Shown here one piece after another: positions 46,751 to 55,906 of a stretch of DNA of 64,000 nt (the stretch's first letter is position 1; each line of letters begins with the position of its first letter). The translations under genes were made by a program, and so were the position numbers. The notes beneath the pieces were generated by a model. It was not told the DNA's origin and made no database searches. It saw only the letters and a list, made by a program, of their open reading frames with translations. The DNA is from Gelidibacter gilvus (GTDB lineage Bacteria; Bacteroidota; Bacteroidia; Flavobacteriales; Flavobacteriaceae), in NCBI RefSeq assembly GCF_004115975.1, contig NZ_SDDZ01000001.1, positions 310,001-374,000 of the forward strand. The letters run 5' to 3'.

Positions 46751-48643
46751 ATGAAAATCAAAATTGCATTATGTCTTAGTTTTCTTTTGTTAATGCCGCT
46801 TACTAAAGGGCATTCCCAAAACGAGACGCCACCATCTTCCAGGCCACATTATTGGCAACAACATGTGGACTATACCATGGCTATTGATATGGATGTCAAA
46901 ACCTACAAATACACTGGTACTCAAAAATTGATCTATACCAATAATTCACCTGATGTTTTAAACCGGGTGTTTTATCATTTATATCCAAATGCCTTTCAAC
47001 CGGATAGTGAAATGGATGCCAGATTACAAAGTATTCCGGACCCTGATGGGCGAATGGTTAATAATCTCGGGACCAAGGCAGATCCAATTTATGAAAGTAG
47101 AATCAGTAAATTAAGTCCCGATGAAATAGGATATATCAAGGTGAATTCATTGACTCAAGACGGCAAGAAAGTCAGTCATGAAACACAGGGCACCATTTTG
47201 ATCGTTACTTTGGACAAACCAATCCAACCGGGAGAAAAAATTACTTTTGATATGGTTTTTGATGCACAGGTACCGATTCAAATCCGCCGTTCTGGAAGAA
47301 ACAACAAAGAAGGCGTGGCATTGTCCATGTCGCAATGGTATCCTAAACTGGCCGAATATGATGATGAAGGTTGGCATGCCGATCCGTATATCGCAAGAGA
47401 ATTTTATGGGGTATGGGGAGACTTTGATGTCAAAATCACCATCGATAAAAATTATACCATTGGTGGAACGGGCTATCTTCAAAATCCGAATGAAATTGGC
47501 CATGGTTATGAAACTGCAACCGTAAAACAACCAAAAGGAAAAACCTTGACCTGGCATTTTAAAGCACCAAACGTTCACGATTTTACCTGGGCGGCAGATC
47601 CGGAGTATATCCATGACACACTTCAGGTTGAAAATGGACCACTTTTGCATTTCTTGTATAAAAAAACAATGCCAGCCGCTAATCTGGAAAATTGGAAAAT
47701 ATTACAACCTGTTACAGAGCAATTGATGCAGTATTTCAGCACCAACGTTGGTGATTATCCTTACGATCAATATTCCGTGATACAAGGCGGTGATGGTGGA
47801 ATGGAATACGGTATGTGTACACTCATTGTAGGCGAAGGTACCATCAGTGGTTTGATTGGTGTGACGGCCCATGAATTGGCACATAGCTGGTTCCAATTTG
47901 TATTGGCGAGCAATGAGAATAAACATTCATGGATGGATGAAGGGTTTACCACCTATATTCAAGACCGAGCTTTGGATGCCATAACTGGTACCAATAGCGA
48001 TAATCCGTTTACTGGATCGTACCGTTCTTATATTTCATTGGCCAATTCCGATAGAGATCAACCACAAAGCACCCACTCCGATCGTTATGCCTACAATCGT
48101 GCGTTTTCTATTAATTCCTACAGCAAAGGAGCGCTGTTTTTAGCACAACTGGGATATATCATGGGCGAAAAAAATTTAGATAAAACCCTTAAGCAGTATT
48201 ATAAAGAATGGGGCTTCAAACATCCAAAACCTATGGATTTCATAAGAATTGCCGAAAAAGTCTCAGGGATGGAATTGGATTGGTATTTAACCGATTGGAC
48301 CCAAACCACAAACACCATTGATTATGCGGTTAAGAATGCAGATTCCAAGGGTAATAAAACAACCGTTACCTTAGAGCGTATTGGTTTGATGCCAATGCCT
48401 TTAGATCTTGAAATAACCTATGCCGATGGTTCAAAGTCAGCCTACCATATCCCATTGCGGATGACCAGAGGCGCTAAACCAACACCCACTACAACAACAG
48501 TTTTACCAAATTGGGCTTGGGCACACTCAAACTATACTTTTGAGGTTGAAAAAGCAAAAAGTGATATAACGTCCATCACCATTGATCCGAGAGGTTATAT
48601 GGCTGATGTCAACAGAGAAAACAATGTCCTAAAAATTAATTAA
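46751..48643 (+). CDS. M1-family zinc metallopeptidase
   Basis: 630 aa with a signal peptide (about 1-23). The zinc motif HELAH (374-378) is followed by the third ligand E397 (MDEGFTTY), and the exopeptidase-type motif GGMEYG lies at 349-354. It is an exported aminopeptidase of the gluzincin family. It lies directly behind the S8 protease, so the two probably work on the same peptides. A strong terminator follows. Confidence 0.9.
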   Translation: MKIKIALCLSFLLLMPLTKGHSQNETPPSSRPHYWQQHVDYTMAIDMDVKTYKYTGTQKLIYTNNSPDVLNRVFYHLYPNAFQPDSEMDARLQSIPDPDGRMVNNLGTKADPIYESRISKLSPDEIGYIKVNSLTQDGKKVSHETQGTILIVTLDKPIQPGEKITFDMVFDAQVPIQIRRSGRNNKEGVALSMSQWYPKLAEYDDEGWHADPYIAREFYGVWGDFDVKITIDKNYTIGGTGYLQNPNEIGHGYETATVKQPKGKTLTWHFKAPNVHDFTWAADPEYIHDTLQVENGPLLHFLYKKTMPAANLENWKILQPVTEQLMQYFSTNVGDYPYDQYSVIQGGDGGMEYGMCTLIVGEGTISGLIGVTAHELAHSWFQFVLASNENKHSWMDEGFTTYIQDRALDAITGTNSDNPFTGSYRSYISLANSDRDQPQSTHSDRYAYNRAFSINSYSKGALFLAQLGYIMGEKNLDKTLKQYYKEWGFKHPKPMDFIRIAEKVSGMELDWYLTDWTQTTNTIDYAVKNADSKGNKTTVTLERIGLMPMPLDLEITYADGSKSAYHIPLRMTRGAKPTPTTTTVLPNWAWAHSNYTFEVEKAKSDITSITIDPRGYMADVNRENNVLKIN

Positions 48644-48661
48644 ATAAGGGATTTACTTTAT

Positions 48662-48692
48662 AAAAAAACCGCTTCCAACAGGCGGTTTTTTT
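48662..48692 (+). terminator. Intrinsic terminator after the M1 peptidase
   Basis: AAAAAAACCGC (48662-48672) pairs with GCGGTTTTTTT (48682-48692) around a 9-nt loop. This is a textbook structure separating the peptidase unit from rnpA. Confidence 0.85.
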
Positions 48693-48721
48693 ATTCCACA
48701 AAGCCTTACCTTTGACGCCCT

Positions 48722-49105
48722 ATGGATCAGTCGTATAAAAAAATAGAAAAACTTAAAGGTGAGAAGCTAATTGAAAAGCTATTTTCTGAAGGCAAGTCTG
48801 TCGTTGCTTATCCTTTACGATTGGTCTATTTAAAGACCAACTTTGACGCGCCTGTAAAAATAAAGGCAGGTGTTTCCGTCAGCAAACGGAATTTCAAAAA
48901 AGCGGTGGATCGAAACAGAATAAAACGCTTGATGCGAGAGGCTTATCGACTTAATAAATCGAATTATTTTAACAACATTCCTGATCAATATGCGTTTATG
49001 ATTTTGTACATTGGTAAGACCAAAACCGATTTTGAAACTGTTACAAAAAAAATGAATACGCTGATGGACGCATTTTTAAAACAACAATCCCTCCCTAAAC
49101 CCTAA
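48722..49105 (+). CDS. rnpA: Ribonuclease P protein component
   Basis: 127 aa, basic. The RNase P protein signature appears as SVSKRNFKKAVDRNRIKRLMREAYR (about 56-80). It helps the catalytic RNA mature tRNA 5' ends. It is not next to rpmH or dnaA as in many bacteria but is followed 18 bases later by an S41 peptidase, so they may be cotranscribed. Confidence 0.93.
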   Translation: MDQSYKKIEKLKGEKLIEKLFSEGKSVVAYPLRLVYLKTNFDAPVKIKAGVSVSKRNFKKAVDRNRIKRLMREAYRLNKSNYFNNIPDQYAFMILYIGKTKTDFETVTKKMNTLMDAFLKQQSLPKP

Positions 49106-49123
49106 ATTTTAGAGACTAAGATT

Positions 49124-50758
49124 ATGAAAAAGTTATTGACCAAAAAGATAGTCATCCCTATTTTTATAGGTGTTTTATTTATCACCGGATCCGCATTTAA
49201 AAATGATTTCTTTGAAATTGCCAAACAAATAGAAATTTTTACGACGCTTTTTAAAGAAGTCAATATGAATTATGTTGACGAAACAAATCCCGCAGATTTG
49301 ATGGATACAGCCATCAAAAGTATGCTTCAGGATTTGGATCCTTATACCAATTTTTATAACGAACAGGATGTAGAAGCATCCAGAATTAACAATACAGGCG
49401 ATTATACAGGCATTGGAGCCAGTGTATTGACTTTAAAGGACAAACTGGTCATCATAGAGCCTTATAAAGGTTTTCCGGCAGATAAAGCAGGATTAAAGGC
49501 AGGCGACGAGATTATCAAGGTAGATAATACTGTGGTTGCAGATTTTAGTGATGATGCCGGTAATTTATTGCAAGGCACCGCCGGAACAACAGTAGATGTG
49601 ACTTATATCCGTCAAGGAAAAACGGAAACGGCAACCATTAAACGTGAAGCCGTAGAAATTCATGCCGTTCCGCATTATTCTATGATTGATGATAAAACAG
49701 GTTATGTGGTATTGCGTAAATTCAATGAAAAAGCATCGTCAGAAACCATTAAAGCCATTCGAGATTTAAAATCCCAAGGCGCAAAACAGATTGTTTTAGA
49801 TCTTCGGGGAAATTTGGGAGGTTTGTTGAACGAAGCTGTAAATGTGACCAACATTTTTGTACCTCAAAATCAATTGGTGGTGACCACAAAATCAAAGGTT
49901 GATAAATACAATAAAACCTATTATACCCAAAAGGAACCGATAGACACAGAAATTCCAGTAGTGGTACTCATTGATGGCAGAAGTGCGTCAGCAAGTGAAA
50001 TTGTTGCCGGCGCCTTACAGGATTTGGATAGAGCAGTGGTTGTAGGTGCAAGAAGTTTTGGAAAAGGTTTGGTACAACGTCCTAAGCCATTGGTTTATGG
50101 AACGCAATTAAAAATTACAATCTCACGTTATTACACGCCTTCAGGACGTTGTATCCAGGCTTTGGATTATTGGAATAGAGATGAATTGGGCAAGGCCACA
50201 CGTGTACAAACAGAAAATTATACCGCGTTCAAGACCAAACGTGGACGAACAGTCTATGATGGTGGCGGGATCCAGCCGGATGTGGAGCTTGGTATCACTA
50301 AATTAAGCCCTATAACAAGTGCTATTGTCAACGAAAATCTCATTTTCGACTTTGCTACGGAGTATTACTATTCCCATCAAGTGACCGATTTAAAAACTTT
50401 TGAATTGACGGATGCCGATTTCAATGCCTTTAAAACTTTCCTAAAATCCAATAATTTCACTTTTGAAACCAAAACCGAAAAAGCATTTGACGATGCGCTT
50501 TTAGTAGCCAAGGAAGAAGCATTAAACAGCGTGATTGATACACAATACAACACCTTATTAAAAGCGCTCAATACGTATAAAACAGAAGCTATTGATGCCA
50601 ATAAAACACAACTTATGGGTTTATTGGCGGAGGAGATTGTAAAGCGCTACTTTTATAGAGAAGGGATGTACACCTATTATATTGCCCATAATACAGAAAT
50701 CAAAAAAAGCACGGAAATCCTTAAAAACCCATCAACTTATCTAGGTTATCTTCAATAA
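49124..50758 (+). CDS. S41 carboxyl-terminal processing protease (CtpA-like)
   Basis: 544 aa. One N-terminal hydrophobic segment acts as signal or anchor, followed by a PDZ domain (GIGASVLTLKDKLVIIEP to AGLKAGDEIIKVDN, about 100-150). The catalytic domain has the serine in DGRSASASEIVAGAL and the lysine in GARSFGKGLVQ. It is a periplasmic tail-specific protease. A C-terminal helical extension of about 140 residues follows the core. Confidence 0.9.
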   Translation: MKKLLTKKIVIPIFIGVLFITGSAFKNDFFEIAKQIEIFTTLFKEVNMNYVDETNPADLMDTAIKSMLQDLDPYTNFYNEQDVEASRINNTGDYTGIGASVLTLKDKLVIIEPYKGFPADKAGLKAGDEIIKVDNTVVADFSDDAGNLLQGTAGTTVDVTYIRQGKTETATIKREAVEIHAVPHYSMIDDKTGYVVLRKFNEKASSETIKAIRDLKSQGAKQIVLDLRGNLGGLLNEAVNVTNIFVPQNQLVVTTKSKVDKYNKTYYTQKEPIDTEIPVVVLIDGRSASASEIVAGALQDLDRAVVVGARSFGKGLVQRPKPLVYGTQLKITISRYYTPSGRCIQALDYWNRDELGKATRVQTENYTAFKTKRGRTVYDGGGIQPDVELGITKLSPITSAIVNENLIFDFATEYYYSHQVTDLKTFELTDADFNAFKTFLKSNNFTFETKTEKAFDDALLVAKEEALNSVIDTQYNTLLKALNTYKTEAIDANKTQLMGLLAEEIVKRYFYREGMYTYYIAHNTEIKKSTEILKNPSTYLGYLQ

Positions 50759-50829
50759 ATTCCATACATCGATAAGAAAATGCGATTCTTGAAAAATTAG
50801 CTATATTTATTCTTTCAAGAGAATAAATT

Positions 50830-51663
50830 ATGAAAAAAATTTTCTTCTTAGGTTTTCTTTTCTCCCAAATGATCTGGGCACAAGAAGAATTGAAGCACGA
50901 GGTGTTTTTTAAAACTGATGCTTACGATGTATCTGATACCGAACACAACAGACTTTTACTTTTTCTATCAGATATTGAATCTTTAGACATCGAGAAAATT
51001 TCCATCTATGGCTTTACAGACGATCGGGGCAGTGCCGAATATAACCTGGTTCTTTCGCAAAATAGAGCCAACAGCATTAAAACCATCTTTTCAAATAATG
51101 AGTTTGATGAATCTATTATCACCAATGTAGATGGAAAAGGTAAAATTTTACTAAAACTCATCAAAGAAGAGGACGTCAGTAAAATAAGAGGTTTAAACCG
51201 AAAAGTGGAAATTATTGTGACCCCATATTTTCCTCCACGGCCAGAAGTTGTCACCGAAACAAAAACCGCCAGTGAAACTTTAGCAGGCGATATAAAGATT
51301 GGCGATTATATTCTGTTGGATAATATTCTGTTTAAAACGGGTTACAGCTATTTACTTCCTGAATCTAAAAACACCTTGGAAGAAATTTCAAAAGTCCTTC
51401 TCCAACGGGAAGACATCTATTTTACCATCCAAGGCCACGTATGCTGCACTCAAAACAGCAGGGATGCTATTGACAGAAAAACCAAAAAACGAAATTTATC
51501 CTTGGCGAGAGCTCAATATATTTATACTTATTTGTCTAAAAAAGGCGTGGATCCCAGGCGTATGAAATTTGTGGGAATGCGCCGTAAATTTCCACTTGGA
51601 GGCGAAGCAAAATATGACCGACGTGTAGAAATCTTAGTGACTTACGTGAACGAAATCAATTAA
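50830..51663 (+). CDS. Exported protein with two OmpA-type peptidoglycan-binding domains
   Basis: 277 aa with a signal peptide (ending QMIWAQ). Two OmpA-like domains lie in tandem: about 25-130 (VFFKTDAYDVSD, GFTDDRGSAEYNLVLSQNRA, GLNRKVEIIV) and about 155-275 (ILFKTGYSYLLPES, IQGHVCC, NLSLARAQYIYTYL, YDRRVEILV). A duplicated OmpA domain without a barrel or TPR part is uncommon. Its stop codon overlaps that of the convergent GNAT gene (TTAA shared). Confidence 0.82.
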   Translation: MKKIFFLGFLFSQMIWAQEELKHEVFFKTDAYDVSDTEHNRLLLFLSDIESLDIEKISIYGFTDDRGSAEYNLVLSQNRANSIKTIFSNNEFDESIITNVDGKGKILLKLIKEEDVSKIRGLNRKVEIIVTPYFPPRPEVVTETKTASETLAGDIKIGDYILLDNILFKTGYSYLLPESKNTLEEISKVLLQREDIYFTIQGHVCCTQNSRDAIDRKTKKRNLSLARAQYIYTYLSKKGVDPRRMKFVGMRRKFPLGGEAKYDRRVEILVTYVNEIN

Positions 51664-52103
51664 GTTTTGAGCATTTCAATATGAGGAATCCCATCTTCTA
51701 AATATTCCTCGCCAACTTCTACAAATCCTAAATTATTATAGAAACGTTTCAAATAGGTCTGTGCAGAGATTTTGATTTTAGTTTCGCTATAGGTCTCTTC
51801 AATGACCCGTATAGAAGCTTTCATAATATCATAACCGTAATTTAAATGCCGTTCTCCCGCTTTAACCAGAACTCTTCCTATACTTGCGTACTCAAAATAA
51901 TCGTTGGGTTTGAAAAGACGTGTATAGGCCACTAATTGATCATTTTTAAAGCCCATAACATGTAAGGCATTCTGGTCCTTAAAGTCGATATCTTGATAGA
52001 CGCAGTCTTGTTCCACCACAAAAACCTCACTTCGCAATTGCAAAATGGCGTAAAGTTCATCAATGGAAAGCTCTTTAAAAGTTTTGGTTATAATATTTAG
52101 CAT
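51660..52103 (-). CDS. GNAT acetyltransferase, ElaA-like
   Basis: 147 aa. The ElaA-type opening ELYAILQLRSEVFVVEQDCVYQDID and the acyl-CoA loop IGRVLVKAGERHLNYGYDIM are seen. Substrate unknown. It lies about 100 bases downstream of rpiB on the same strand, possibly in one transcript. Confidence 0.82.
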   Translation of the reverse strand: MLNIITKTFKELSIDELYAILQLRSEVFVVEQDCVYQDIDFKDQNALHVMGFKNDQLVAYTRLFKPNDYFEYASIGRVLVKAGERHLNYGYDIMKASIRVIEETYSETKIKISAQTYLKRFYNNLGFVEVGEEYLEDGIPHIEMLKT

Positions 52104-52201
52104 GAGCTATCTTATAAGGTCATTGGACTATCACTCAAAAAAAAGTAAGCATCCTATATTGTATCCTTCATATTAGGCGTTGAGAAGTAGGAGCACCATG
52201 A

Positions 52202-52636
52202 TTACTGTTGCACGGGAATCTTTTTGATTCGGTTTTCGTGTCGCCCACCTTCAAAAGCAGTATCCAAAAAGGTATCTACCATTTCAATAACTTGTGGTAA
52301 GGCTGTAAATCGTGATGGAATACTCAAAATATTAGCATTGTTATGTTGTCTGGCCAACGCAACAATCTCCTTAGTCCAACATAGCGCAGATCGCACACCT
52401 TGATGCTTATTTGCCGTCATATTGGCACCATTACCGCTTCCGCAGATGATAATTCCGTAATCTACCGCTTTATCTTCCACATCCTTGGCTACAGGATGTA
52501 CAAAATCTGGATAGTCAACACTATCATTACTGTTGGTACCGTAATTATTGACAGTATACCCTTTCTTTTCCAGGTGCTTTATAACAGCTTGTTTGTACTC
52601 AGTTCCTGCGTGATCATTACCAATTGAAATCGTCAT
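52202..52636 (-). CDS. rpiB: Ribose-5-phosphate isomerase B
   Basis: 144 aa. SIGNDHAGTEYKQAVIKHL at the N-terminus, the DYPDFVHPVA segment and IICGSGNGANMTANKHQGVRSALC identify the RpiB/LacAB family. The position of the usual catalytic cysteine (CGTG in E. coli) is kept as CGSG. It interconverts ribose- and ribulose-5-phosphate in the pentose phosphate pathway. The start abuts a 950-base non-coding region. Confidence 0.93.
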   Translation of the reverse strand: MTISIGNDHAGTEYKQAVIKHLEKKGYTVNNYGTNSNDSVDYPDFVHPVAKDVEDKAVDYGIIICGSGNGANMTANKHQGVRSALCWTKEIVALARQHNNANILSIPSRFTALPQVIEMVDTFLDTAFEGGRHENRIKKIPVQQ

Positions 52637-52919
52637 AATCTATTGTTTTTATATCTATTTTTAAGAGGCTAAAGTTACAAAATAATATAGTTGGACGGTT
52701 CTAAAATTTGCACTGAATATAGATGTTACCAACAGGTTTTGATATTCTTCCATGATAACTTTTTAATAATCAAATATCCCTTTATTATAGTTTTAAAAAC
52801 CAGAAGCCGAACTTTACAAATAACTACAAACTAAAAGGCCTCTAAAATGAACCATAATCAAAATTATTGGCAATCTCTAGTTTGATGTGACCAAACTAAT
52901 AACAATCGAACATCGCTAG

Positions 52920-53340
52920 TTGCTCATTACTTGTTCATAACTTGTGGCTAAGATTTAATAGATTAATTTTAAAAATCCAATTTTTTTTCTCAGCCAAATC
53001 TTAAATGAGATGACCAAAAAAGTTAGCCATTTTGTTTGGATAGGTTATCATCATCCAAATGATACTCTATGAACATGAAAATGACAAAATGTTATGAGCA
53101 AACTGCTGTGAATTATGGTTATCAACAGTTGTTAACAACTACCAAGATAGCATTAAGAATCAATCAGTTTGATAAATATAGTCTGTTAACATCATCTTCA
53201 ATAACTGTGATAAGTGACTATTCAAAACGAAAACTGATAAAGTTATCACGGCTATTAACACACCATCATAAGCACCATTATTTTTTTTAAATTTAAATAA
53301 AAGCTTATTATAATATATATAAATGTGGATAACTGTTTTT
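52920..53340. other. Candidate replication origin (DnaA-box cluster, AT-rich)
   Basis: Within a 950-base gene-free region (52637-53586) lie a perfect DnaA box (TTATCCACA on the minus strand, 53324-53332) and two one-mismatch boxes: TTAGCCACA (minus, 52943-52951) and TTATCAACA (plus, 53119-53127). A 12-bp palindrome GTTGTTAACAAC (53128-53139), a further TGTTAACA (53184-53191) and an extremely AT-rich stretch (53281-53323) that could unwind are also present. A 73-codon frame at 53069-53290 looks like chance. No dnaA is nearby. The rest of the region shows nothing else. Confidence 0.4.
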
Positions 53341-53586
53341 TAGATTCAAATTTGGATGATTTAGTTGAACTTATCTAAAATTATGAGAAACCGTTATTCT
53401 CATTTTTGTCTCAAGAATTAGTAACAAGTTTATATAATTCTATCCTTTTAGCGTAATTATCTAATAAAATAGTATAAAATACAGATAAACAATGACTTAT
53501 AGGTATAAAGGTGCATTATGCAAGTATTTTTTATAATCAATATAATTACATAACTTACTCGTTATTAACTAAATAGATCTTTAATT

Positions 53587-55608
53587 ATGAGAAAGCCATT
53601 ACTTCTTTTTTTGTGCTTATTTGGTATTGCATTGAGCCAAGCACAGATCTTTAACTATGAGATGTTACAGTACACCGTAACCGATGCTACGAACAGATAT
53701 GTTTCTGTAAATAAAATAGGTACTACTTGTCCTACAGGTAGACTCTGGATTCCCGTAACTGTGGATTTTAATGGTATAACCTATGCTGTCAAAAGTATTG
53801 AAGATAATGCGTTTAGTGGTTGCAGTGATATAACGGAGGTTAGTATGAATTCTGGTCTTTTCCATATCGGACATTCTGCTTTTCGGAATTGTACCAGTTT
53901 AGCTAGTTTCAGGATTTCAAATCTCGTTACCAGTATAGGAAATTATGCATTTGAAAATTGTTCTAGCCTCATAAGATTTGGAATACCAAATGACGTTACC
54001 ATAATTGGAGTGGGTACTTTTAATAATTGTACCAGTCTTGTGGGTATTGGGATACCAGAGGGCATTACTAATATTGGAGATCAAGCTTTTAATAATTGCA
54101 GTAGTTTAACTAATATTATTATACCAAGCACTGTTACAAGTATCGGAATTGGCGCTTTTAGAAATTGTAGCAATCTGAATAATATTGTAATACCAAATAA
54201 TGTTATAACCATTGGGGTTGAATCTTTTTCTAATTGTTTTGAATTGAAAAGCGTTGATATAGGAAAAGGCGTTACCAACCTCGGAGATTCTGCTTTTGAA
54301 AAGTGTAGTGCTCTATCCAGCGTCACAGTACATTGGGACACTCCATTATCGATAAATGCTAATGTATTTGAAGATGTAGTTATTGAAAATATTCCATTAA
54401 CTATACCATCAGATTCAGAGACTGCCTACCAAGCTGCATCTGTTTGGCAAAATTTTGGATCATATTTAAAATATTTTAATGATGGAGTTTTAGAATATAC
54501 TGTAACAGATATTCCAAATTCATATGTTTCCGTAAAAAAATATGATGATACGTGTCCAACAGGTAATCTCACAATTCCTGGAACTGTAAATAATAATGGT
54601 ACAACTTATACAATCACAAGCATAGAAGAACGAGCTTTTGAAGTATGTGTTAATTTAACAGGTGTATCATTGCCAGATAGACTTACCAATATTGGAGTTG
54701 GGTCTTTTCGTGGTTGTACTAGTTTGGAGAGTGTTTTTATTCCAAATGGCGTTACCCGTCTAGAACATGGTACTTTTGCTGATTGTATAGCTCTAACAAA
54801 TGTATCGTTGCCTGAGAGTCTCGCAGAAATTGGACAAAGTGTTTTTCTCAGATGTACAAGTCTAACAGAGGTAATACTGCCAGAGAGTCTTATTAGAATT
54901 GGAAGAGCTGCTTTTCAAAGTTGTACAAGTATGACGAGTATCACTATTCCAGATAGTGTTACCAGTATCGAAGAATATGCTTTTTCTATGCTAACGGGTC
55001 TAACGAATTTTACCATACCAAATGGAATTGCGAGTATTGAAGAATATACTTTTTGGGAGTCGAGTGGCTTAACCAATGTTATTATTCCGGAGGGAGTTTC
55101 TAGTATCGGCTTCGGTGCTTTTATGAAGTGTACTAGCTTAACAAGTGTATCTATCCCAGCTAGTGTGACTAGTATAGGAGAAAGAGCTTTTGAAAATAAT
55201 ACTAGTCTAACGAGTGTGATTACCCATTGGTCAAACCCAATAGCAATAAATGCTAATGTGTTTCAAAATGTAGCCATAGAAAACATTCCATTAACCATAC
55301 CATCAGGAAGCTTAGCTGCTTACCAAGCTGCAGCTGTTTGGAAGGATTTTGGATCCTTTGTGTTGGGTATTACGGACTTTGTTATGGAGACCATCCGGTT
55401 ATACCCAAACCCAACCTCATCCTTTTTAAAAATAGATTTGAATGGAACTTCAGAACTTAAGAAAGCGACCATTTATAATAACTTAGGTCAATTGATTTCA
55501 GAGGAAAAGGAAACTCAAATCAGTGTTTCCAACTATTCAAAAGGGCTTTATTTCGCAGAAATAGAGACGACTCAAGGCAAGGTCACCAAGAGATTTTTGG
55601 TGGATTAA
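53587..55608 (+). CDS. BspA-type leucine-rich-repeat surface protein with T9SS sorting tail
   Basis: 673 aa with a signal peptide (ending IALSQAQ). It has two modules. Each starts with a cap (LQYTVTDATNRYVSVNK, then LEYTVTDIPNSYVSVKK), continues with ~23-residue BspA/Treponema-type LRRs (pattern LTSVSIPASVTSIGERAFENNTS) and ends with ENIPLTIPS followed by a Tyr-Gln-Ala-rich segment. The last ~80 residues (LYPNPTSSFLKIDLNG to KRFLVD) are a type A T9SS sorting domain, so it is exported and anchored. Such proteins often mediate adhesion. A terminator and a paralogue follow. Confidence 0.9.
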   Translation: MRKPLLLFLCLFGIALSQAQIFNYEMLQYTVTDATNRYVSVNKIGTTCPTGRLWIPVTVDFNGITYAVKSIEDNAFSGCSDITEVSMNSGLFHIGHSAFRNCTSLASFRISNLVTSIGNYAFENCSSLIRFGIPNDVTIIGVGTFNNCTSLVGIGIPEGITNIGDQAFNNCSSLTNIIIPSTVTSIGIGAFRNCSNLNNIVIPNNVITIGVESFSNCFELKSVDIGKGVTNLGDSAFEKCSALSSVTVHWDTPLSINANVFEDVVIENIPLTIPSDSETAYQAASVWQNFGSYLKYFNDGVLEYTVTDIPNSYVSVKKYDDTCPTGNLTIPGTVNNNGTTYTITSIEERAFEVCVNLTGVSLPDRLTNIGVGSFRGCTSLESVFIPNGVTRLEHGTFADCIALTNVSLPESLAEIGQSVFLRCTSLTEVILPESLIRIGRAAFQSCTSMTSITIPDSVTSIEEYAFSMLTGLTNFTIPNGIASIEEYTFWESSGLTNVIIPEGVSSIGFGAFMKCTSLTSVSIPASVTSIGERAFENNTSLTSVITHWSNPIAINANVFQNVAIENIPLTIPSGSLAAYQAAAVWKDFGSFVLGITDFVMETIRLYPNPTSSFLKIDLNGTSELKKATIYNNLGQLISEEKETQISVSNYSKGLYFAEIETTQGKVTKRFLVD

Positions 55609-55635
55609 ATTATTAAAACCCTAATGATTAATAAT

Positions 55636-55664
55636 GGCTCGCATTAATTTGTGGGCTTTTTTTT
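55636..55664 (+). terminator. Terminator after the first LRR gene
   Basis: GGCTCGC and GTGGGCT pair with G-T wobbles around ATTAATTT and are followed by a run of T. It corresponds in sequence to the terminator after the second LRR gene. The spacer from 55665 to 55890 shows no gene. Confidence 0.7.
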
Positions 55665-55890
55665 GATTTAATTTTAGATTGTTTTAATGATTCTCCTATA
55701 GAATTTTTCAAATCAACTATTCTCAATTCTATCCCAAAACTAGTAGAAATATTGAATTATTTTTAGATTATACGGTATTTATCATTTAAAATATGTAAAA
55801 CACTAAATATTAATAAGTTATGAGTAAATAGTCATATTATAAGAGTATTTTTTATAATGAAATTAATTAGTTAACTTACTCATTATTAAC

Positions 55891-55904
55891 TATATATATA
55901 TATA
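55891..55904. repeat. (TA)7 tract immediately before the second LRR start
   Basis: Seven TA dinucleotides end two bases before the ATG at 55907. The paralogous gene has a mixed AT sequence at this place. Such tracts can change length by slippage and alter initiation. Confidence 0.7.
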
Positions 55905-55906
55905 TT

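Noticed and set aside
53069-53290. A 73-codon open frame in the long spacer upstream of the LRR genes
   Set aside because: Its composition follows the AT-rich DNA and the DnaA-box-like repeats, it has no recognisable protein pattern, and it ends in a low-complexity His/Phe stretch.
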